10,098 nt of DNA from Gammaproteobacteria bacterium (GTDB lineage: Bacteria; Pseudomonadota; Gammaproteobacteria; SZUA-229): assembly GCA_011321985.1 (NCBI GenBank), contig DROB01000229.1, positions 1 through 10,098 on the forward strand, written 5' to 3'. The notes beneath the pieces were generated by a model. The model made no database searches. It was not told where the DNA came from and worked only from the letters and a program-made list of their open reading frames with translations. Position numbers and translations under genes: made by a program. This document shows, in pieces, positions 6,261 to 10,098 of the stretch. Within the stretch, counting starts at the first letter, position 1. Every line of letters starts with the position of its first letter.

Positions 6261-7139
6261 ATGTCATCAAGCACAAACCCTGATGTATATTTCATACCAG
6301 AGCCGAGTAAGTGGCCTGTCGTTGGTACGATAGCGCTGACTACAACCATTATTGGTGCGGTCACTTCAATCCACTCAGGTGCTATCAACCTGATACTGCC
6401 TGTTGGCTTCTTAATGATTGCCTATCTGTTCTTCGGATGGTTTGGTGCAGTTATCAAAGAATCACTGGCTGATAGTTATAATCCACAGGTGGATAAATCT
6501 TTCCGCATCGGTATGTTGTGGTTTATCTTCTCTGAAGTCATGTTTTTTGCCGCCTTCTTTGGTGCCCTCTTCTATGCCCGTACCATCGCTGTCGAATGGC
6601 TGGGTGGCGCTGGTAACAATGCCATGACACATGAGCTGTTGTGGCCTGCCTTCGATGCTGTATGGCCGGTGATGAGCAACCCGGACAATACCAAGTTTGT
6701 TCCACCCAAAGAGATTATCGAAGCTTCGGGATTACCCGCCTGGAACACAGCTATCCTGCTAGCCTCTTCTGTGACGGTAACCATTGCACATCATGCATTA
6801 CGAGCGAATCATAGAAAGCCATTGATCATCTGGCTGGCTGCTACCGTATTGCTGGGCTGTACTTTCCTCGTTCTTCAGGCTGAAGAATATATCCATGCTT
6901 ATACAGAACTGGGTCTGACACTGGGGTCTGGTATCTATGGTAGTACCTTCTTCCTGCTCACCGGATTCCACGGATTCCACGTGACTATGGGCACGACCAT
7001 GTTGCTGGTCATGTTGATCCGCTCGATCAAAGGTCATTTTACTGCTGACAAGCATTTCGCATTCGAGGCGGTTGCCTGGTACTGGCACTTTGTCGATGTG
7101 GTCTGGTTGGGTCTGTTTATATTCGTATACTGGTTGTAA
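6261..7139 (+). CDS. coxC: Cytochrome c oxidase subunit III
   Basis: Inner-membrane subunit that stabilises the catalytic core and supports proton uptake (also called ctaE). The 292-residue product has about seven membrane helices. Family marks are WFIFSEVMFF (87-96) with the conserved Glu92, LPAWNT (158-163), Q206-A-E-E-Y, GFHGFHV (235-241) and the C-terminal WYWHFVDVVWLGLF (273-286). It lies 19 bp after ctaG with AGGAAA as ribosome site, so it is in the same transcript. A REP-type inverted repeat with a T-run follows the stop codon. A gene on the opposite strand converges on it. Confidence 0.97.
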   Translation: MSSSTNPDVYFIPEPSKWPVVGTIALTTTIIGAVTSIHSGAINLILPVGFLMIAYLFFGWFGAVIKESLADSYNPQVDKSFRIGMLWFIFSEVMFFAAFFGALFYARTIAVEWLGGAGNNAMTHELLWPAFDAVWPVMSNPDNTKFVPPKEIIEASGLPAWNTAILLASSVTVTIAHHALRANHRKPLIIWLAATVLLGCTFLVLQAEEYIHAYTELGLTLGSGIYGSTFFLLTGFHGFHVTMGTTMLLVMLIRSIKGHFTADKHFAFEAVAWYWHFVDVVWLGLFIFVYWL

Positions 7140-7163
7140 AAGGTCAGTTGTAAACAGGCGAGA

Positions 7164-7224
7164 TCGCGGAATAAATTTCGTTCCTGTGTGAATTAAATGC
7201 ACAGGTTCGGAATGGGTTCCGCGA
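7164..7224. repeat. Second REP-like pair, head-to-head orientation, after coxC
   Basis: One 23-bp unit lies on the minus strand (7164-7186) and one on the plus strand (7202-7224). Each starts CAGG and ends TTCCGCGA. The outer ends pair as ATCGCGGAA (7163-7171) with TTCCGCGAT (7217-7225), and the inner ends as CCTGTG (7183-7188) with CACAGG (7200-7205). The units match those at 5562-5630, but the pair has the opposite relative orientation, as in BIME-type REP pairs. Confidence 0.75.
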
Positions 7225-7231
7225 TTTTTTT
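7208..7231 (+). terminator. Intrinsic terminator at the end of the coxB-coxC transcript
   Basis: The hairpin CGGAA (7208-7212), loop TGGG, TTCCG (7217-7221) is followed by CGA and seven T (7225-7231). The larger outer stem 7163-7171/7217-7225 ends on the same T-run. It lies about 70 bp after the coxC stop, so a REP unit appears to double as terminator. It is one-sided: no T-run exists on the minus strand past the hairpin. Confidence 0.7.
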
Positions 7232-7433
7232 ATGGTAGGCCATGGGGCGTGATTAACCCCGTGGCCTGTCCTATTAAGAGCAGGATAAAAATAGTAACAG
7301 ACAGGCCGATACGCCAGGTTAAAGACTTCAGCATCTTGTCCGACTTATCCCCTTTAGCCATTGCCACGAGTGCTGATCCAAGGCTTATCAGAACGACCAG
7401 CAATAAACTCAGAATGACGATTTTAAATATCAT
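7230..7433 (-). CDS. Twin-transmembrane protein, DUF2909 family
   Basis: Small inner-membrane protein of 67 residues with two hydrophobic helices (about 3-24 and 40-58) joined by a charged loop (AKGDKSDKMLKS). The pattern fits the DUF2909 twin-transmembrane family, which is often found in gammaproteobacterial oxidase clusters. Its function is unknown. The start at 7433 (MIFKIV) is preferred because AATGAGG gives a ribosome site 6-7 nt upstream and the hydrophobic start fits the family. The open frame continues upstream to 7550, but that extension overlaps the SURF1 start. It is the only minus-strand gene in the cluster. Its stop codon touches the T-run of the coxC terminator, and its start is 74 bp from the divergent SURF1 gene. 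Confidence 0.85.
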   Translation of the reverse strand: MIFKIVILSLLLVVLISLGSALVAMAKGDKSDKMLKSLTWRIGLSVTIFILLLIGQATGLITPHGLP

Positions 7434-7469
7434 GAGTACCTCATTAATCCTGTATTTTTTTGTGAAGAT

Positions 7470-7493
7470 CCAGTGTTTCAGACTGGCTTTTTT
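7470..7493 (+). terminator. Hairpin plus T-run just upstream of SURF1 (possible leader attenuator)
   Basis: CCAGT (7470-7474), loop of 7, ACTGG (7482-7486), then C and six T (7488-7493). The stem is only 5 bp. It ends two bases before the SURF1 ribosome site, so it could dampen transcription into the second half of the cluster. It could also be chance. Confidence 0.3.
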
Positions 7494-7507
7494 CAGGTGA
7501 ATGACCA

Positions 7508-8266
7508 GTGAGTATCCTGGCCACGCTGAGACAGTACCGACTAGTTTCACTGCATATCGCTGCTTACCGTTTTAACCCTGGAGTGATCAGTACCGTTGTT
7601 ACTGTCGCCCTGTTATATGTCATGATATCACTGGGATTCTGGCAACTGGATCGAGCAGCGTTCAAGGATACTTTACAACAAAAGATCATGGAGCGTAAAA
7701 GTTTGTCAGCGTCCGGTCTGGATGAATTGCCAGCACCGATTGAAGATCGCCGTTATCTGCCCGTCAAGTTTACCGGTGAATACGACGGGCCGCATAGCTT
7801 TTTGCTCGATAATAAAACGCTCAAAAGCAATGTTGGTTATCATGTCTTTACACCTGTTAAAATCAGTGATTCAAAAGCTGTTCTGGTGGCGCGTGGTTTT
7901 GTTAAAATGGGCAGAACACGCGAGCAGTTGCCTGCGATAGCCCCTCCTTCAGGTAAAATAGAATTTCGGGGTTTACTGGATCTGCCACCATCACGCGCTC
8001 TGGTACTGGCGGACAATGTTCAACAGACAGAGCGTTGGCCTGTCGTGCTGCAATATGTTGACCTGGCCGAGTTAAGCCAGCTATTAGGCTACGAGTTGTA
8101 CGATATGGTGCTCTGGTCAGATAAGGACGAAGCGGGAAGCCTTGAGTACGACCTGCCCGTACTGAACCTGAATTCAGCCAAAAATACAGGTTATGCATTT
8201 CAGTGGTTCGCGATGTCACTGGCATTATTTATCATATATGTGGTCGTGAATACAAAACGAAGATAA
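7508..8266 (+). CDS. SURF1-family cytochrome oxidase assembly protein
   Basis: Inner-membrane assembly factor that helps insert or retain haem a in subunit I. The 252-residue product has a helix at each end (about 26-43 and 229-247) enclosing a periplasmic domain. Family motifs are SLGFWQLDRA (41-50), LLDNKT with GYHVFTP (99-116), VLVARGFVKMG (125-135), RWPVVLQYVD (176-185) and the closing NTGYAFQWFAMSLAL (226-240). The start is GTG at 7508, supported by AGGTGA seven bases upstream. The nearby ATG at 7501 is in another frame that soon stops. It begins a plus-strand run with the Sco-like gene, ctaA and ctaB, separated from coxC by the minus-strand gene and a terminator, and so probably has its own promoter. 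Confidence 0.94.
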   Translation: MSILATLRQYRLVSLHIAAYRFNPGVISTVVTVALLYVMISLGFWQLDRAAFKDTLQQKIMERKSLSASGLDELPAPIEDRRYLPVKFTGEYDGPHSFLLDNKTLKSNVGYHVFTPVKISDSKAVLVARGFVKMGRTREQLPAIAPPSGKIEFRGLLDLPPSRALVLADNVQQTERWPVVLQYVDLAELSQLLGYELYDMVLWSDKDEAGSLEYDLPVLNLNSAKNTGYAFQWFAMSLALFIIYVVVNTKRR

Positions 8267-8302
8267 AGCTGGATCCACTCCTGCTGTGAATGGAACTGTA
8301 AA

Positions 8303-8944
8303 GTGAAAGATGATATGAATGAAGTAGAAACAAGACCGTCTAACAATCCGATAGCCGGTAAAAAAAGAAACCCCTATACCGTCTGGTTCGTGGTTTTATC
8401 TTTTATTGCACCGGTCGTATTAGCTTACATCGTATTCTTTTTTGTCGATGTAAAATCATTCGTTAATCACGGTGAAATATTGAATCCGATCATCCATATT
8501 TCAGATTTTGGACTGAGAGATGATGACGGTCAGCCTATTCCTGAAGCCGAACTCACTTATAAGTGGCGCTTGATCTCTTTCCTGAAAAAAGATTGCGATG
8601 AGCAATGCACTACCCGCCTTTTTGATACCCGACAGATACATGCCTCCCTGGGTAAAGACCGGCATCGTGTTAGCCGCATGTTCGTTCATCTCGAACCGGC
8701 CGATCAAGCACTGACGCGTTTAATTGCCGAAAAACATGAGAAGGTCATCCACGTGAATGGCAGCGCAGAACATATACTGGAAGCACTGGGTAAAAATATC
8801 CATGATGATATCGGTATAACCCACAACGAGGTCTATATCATGGACCCGATGGGTAATGTCATGATGCGTTTCACCCAGGATCAGCCTGACAAAGACTTCT
8901 TGTACGATCTTAAAAAATTACTCAAGGCCTCGCAAATTGGATAA
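8303..8944 (+). CDS. Sco-like membrane-anchored protein of the oxidase cluster (possible CuA metallochaperone)
   Basis: The 213-residue product has one N-terminal membrane helix (about 26-48) and a periplasmic domain. After an STxL-like strand it carries DCDEQC with C98 and C102, a CxxxC pair as in Sco1/SenC proteins. At 172-185 THNEVYIMDPMGN resembles the Sco segment with the third copper ligand, here H174. The spacing fits a thioredoxin-like Sco fold. Overall similarity to classical Sco1 looks low, so delivery of copper to CuA in CoxB, or thiol reduction there, is inferred from these residues and the neighbours. GTG 8303 is taken as start, and ATG 8315 is equally possible. Its end overlaps the ctaA start by 8 bp, indicating translational coupling. 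Confidence 0.75.
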   Translation: MKDDMNEVETRPSNNPIAGKKRNPYTVWFVVLSFIAPVVLAYIVFFFVDVKSFVNHGEILNPIIHISDFGLRDDDGQPIPEAELTYKWRLISFLKKDCDEQCTTRLFDTRQIHASLGKDRHRVSRMFVHLEPADQALTRLIAEKHEKVIHVNGSAEHILEALGKNIHDDIGITHNEVYIMDPMGNVMMRFTQDQPDKDFLYDLKKLLKASQIG

Positions 8945-9926
8945 CTCACGTCCCCTCAGTTACAAATTAAGTCTCATCGCCGTAATCCTTGCTTTTACGG
9001 TGGTCTTACTCGGTGCTTATACCCGACTGGTCGATGCAGGTTTGGGCTGTCCTGACTGGCCCGGTTGCTATGGTTTTCTGACTGTGCCTGAAGAGCTACA
9101 CGAAGTAAAGCTGGCCACAGAAGCTTTCCCGGACACACCTGTGGTCGCGGAAAAGGCCTGGGCAGAGATGATCCACCGTTATTTTGCAGGAAGTCTGGGG
9201 CTACTGGTTGCGGCACTGGCTGTTATCGGTTTTGTTAATCGGGGGAAAAATGAACAACCACTGATCCTGTCATATGCTCTGCTTGCTATCATCATTTTTC
9301 AGGCAGCCCTGGGCATGTGGACTGTCACTCTGGGTCTATTGCCCGTCATCGTCATGGGCCATCTGCTGGGTGGGTTTACGACACTGACCCTGCTACTGAT
9401 CCTGTTTCTGAACATCAGGCATGGCAACCCCATCGCCTGGGCCAGCCCGGTTCGATCCGCGGCGTTGATCGGTCTGCTAATCGTGTTCATGCAGATCATA
9501 CTGGGTGGCTGGACCAGCGCGAACTATGCCGCGATCATCTGTTCCGACTTCCCGACATGTCAGGGTGAGATGATTCCACCACTCGATTTTTCCGGGGCTT
9601 TTACCATCAGTACGGATGGTGTGAACAGTTATCTCGGTGGGCACCTCGATAATATCTCACGTGTTACTATCCAGTGGATGCATCGTCTGGGTGCACTGAT
9701 CACGACCCTGTATCTGACGTTTCTGATCTTTAAATTGTTTGTTTCAGGCTGGAAAAAATTTGCCCTGTGGCTTTCCGTGGTATTGATAACACAGGTCTCA
9801 TTGGGTGTCTCTAATGTTGTCCTCTCATTACCTCTGGCGGTCGCGGTCGCACATAATGGTGTCGCTGTTATATTGTTGATGAGCCTGGCGACGCTGGTTC
9901 ATTATTCCGGATTAAAAAAGGTTTAG
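8937..9926 (+). CDS. ctaA: Haem a synthase (CtaA/Cox15)
   Basis: Inner-membrane enzyme that oxidises the C8 methyl of haem o to a formyl group, giving haem a for CoxA. The 329-residue product has about eight helices in two similar halves. The four family histidines are visible: H80 (EMIHR), H142 (GHLLGG), H249 (WMHR) and H306 (AHNG). Two periplasmic cysteine pairs are present: C38/C44 (LGCPDWPGC) and C202/C208 (ICSDFPTC). The start is a TTG at 8937 inside the end of the Sco-like gene, with AAGG about 10 bases upstream. No other in-frame start lies before the first helix, so the unusual start is well supported. ctaB follows after 9 bp. Confidence 0.96.
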   Translation: MDNSRPLSYKLSLIAVILAFTVVLLGAYTRLVDAGLGCPDWPGCYGFLTVPEELHEVKLATEAFPDTPVVAEKAWAEMIHRYFAGSLGLLVAALAVIGFVNRGKNEQPLILSYALLAIIIFQAALGMWTVTLGLLPVIVMGHLLGGFTTLTLLLILFLNIRHGNPIAWASPVRSAALIGLLIVFMQIILGGWTSANYAAIICSDFPTCQGEMIPPLDFSGAFTISTDGVNSYLGGHLDNISRVTIQWMHRLGALITTLYLTFLIFKLFVSGWKKFALWLSVVLITQVSLGVSNVVLSLPLAVAVAHNGVAVILLMSLATLVHYSGLKKV

Positions 9927-9935
9927 CTAGATCAT

Positions 9936-10098
9936 ATGAATACTGACACTGATATCAAGATCGAGGGTGCCACGTGGCGAGACTATGTTGCTCTGTGTAA
10001 ACCCAAAGTCGTGGCCCTGTTGTTGCTCACTTCAGTCGTAGGTGTTGTTCTCGCGAGTCCTCCTGGTGAAATTTCACTGTTTATTCTGCTCATGTCTA
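9936..10098 (+). CDS. ctaB: Haem o synthase (protohaem IX farnesyltransferase), N-terminal 54 residues, runs off right edge
   Basis: Adds a farnesyl group to haem b to make haem o, the substrate of the CtaA enzyme encoded just upstream. The visible part has a short polar N-terminus and then WRDYVALCKPKVVALLLLTSVVGVVLA (14-40), the hallmark opening of the CyoE/CtaB family with the conserved KP-V. The prenyltransferase aspartate motifs lie beyond the window. The gene is 9 bp after ctaA, with a distant AAGG as ribosome site, and is probably co-transcribed. Confidence 0.93.
   Translation, partial: MNTDTDIKIEGATWRDYVALCKPKVVALLLLTSVVGVVLASPPGEISLFILLMS

Noticed and set aside
8271..8284. Half of a REP unit between SURF1 and the Sco-like gene (GCAGGAGTGGATCC on the minus strand)
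   Set aside because: Only about the first 11 bases match and the rest does not. Chance or a decayed copy cannot be told apart.
9446..9460. GGTTCGATCC resembling a tRNA T-arm
   Set aside because: It lies inside ctaA coding sequence, with no acceptor or anticodon stems around it. No tRNA, rRNA or CRISPR array was seen in the window.

Overview
The window reads as chromosomal DNA of a gammaproteobacterium of moderate to low GC content. Three things point there: a dif recombination site that is nearly identical to the Escherichia coli site as I recall it, an Mfd N-terminus that tracks the enterobacterial protein, and a cytochrome c oxidase cluster in the order typical of this class (coxB, coxA, ctaG, coxC, DUF2909, SURF1, Sco-like, ctaA, ctaB). 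The genus cannot be named from the sequence alone.

Left part (1-1445): the 5' end of mfd lies on the minus strand and runs off the window. It is divergent from a plus-strand purine-type phosphoribosyltransferase gene. Candidate promoters for both lie in the 167-bp gap between them.

Accessory patch and terminus (1446-2760): a strong candidate promoter and ribosome binding site lead into a scrambled chimeric pseudogene. It joins the start of a REP-associated tyrosine transposase (RAYT) to the C-terminal half of a HigB toxin, and a 119-bp internal block is flipped between GTGG/CCAC ends. Flipping the block back on paper restores one continuous 78-residue frame. An intact HigA antitoxin gene follows. 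About 100 bp further on is the 28-bp XerC/XerD dif site (2236-2263), which marks this region as the likely replication terminus. It lies inside a 624-bp AT-rich stretch with no convincing gene.

Right part (2761-10098): genes for an aa3-type (A1 family) cytochrome c oxidase and its assembly. CoxB carries the CuA site plus a fused cytochrome c domain, CoxA the haem/CuB catalytic core, and CoxC is subunit III. CtaG (Cox11) delivers copper to CuB. A Sco-like protein with a CxxxC pair and a distant His may serve CuA. SURF1 is an assembly factor. CtaB and CtaA together convert haem b to haem o and then haem a. The only gene on the opposite strand is a small twin-transmembrane DUF2909 protein between coxC and SURF1. 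Two paired REP-like inverted repeats sit inside the cluster, one between coxA and ctaG and one after coxC, where it also looks like an intrinsic terminator. The REP units and the RAYT fragment suggest the genome has, or had, an active REP/RAYT system.
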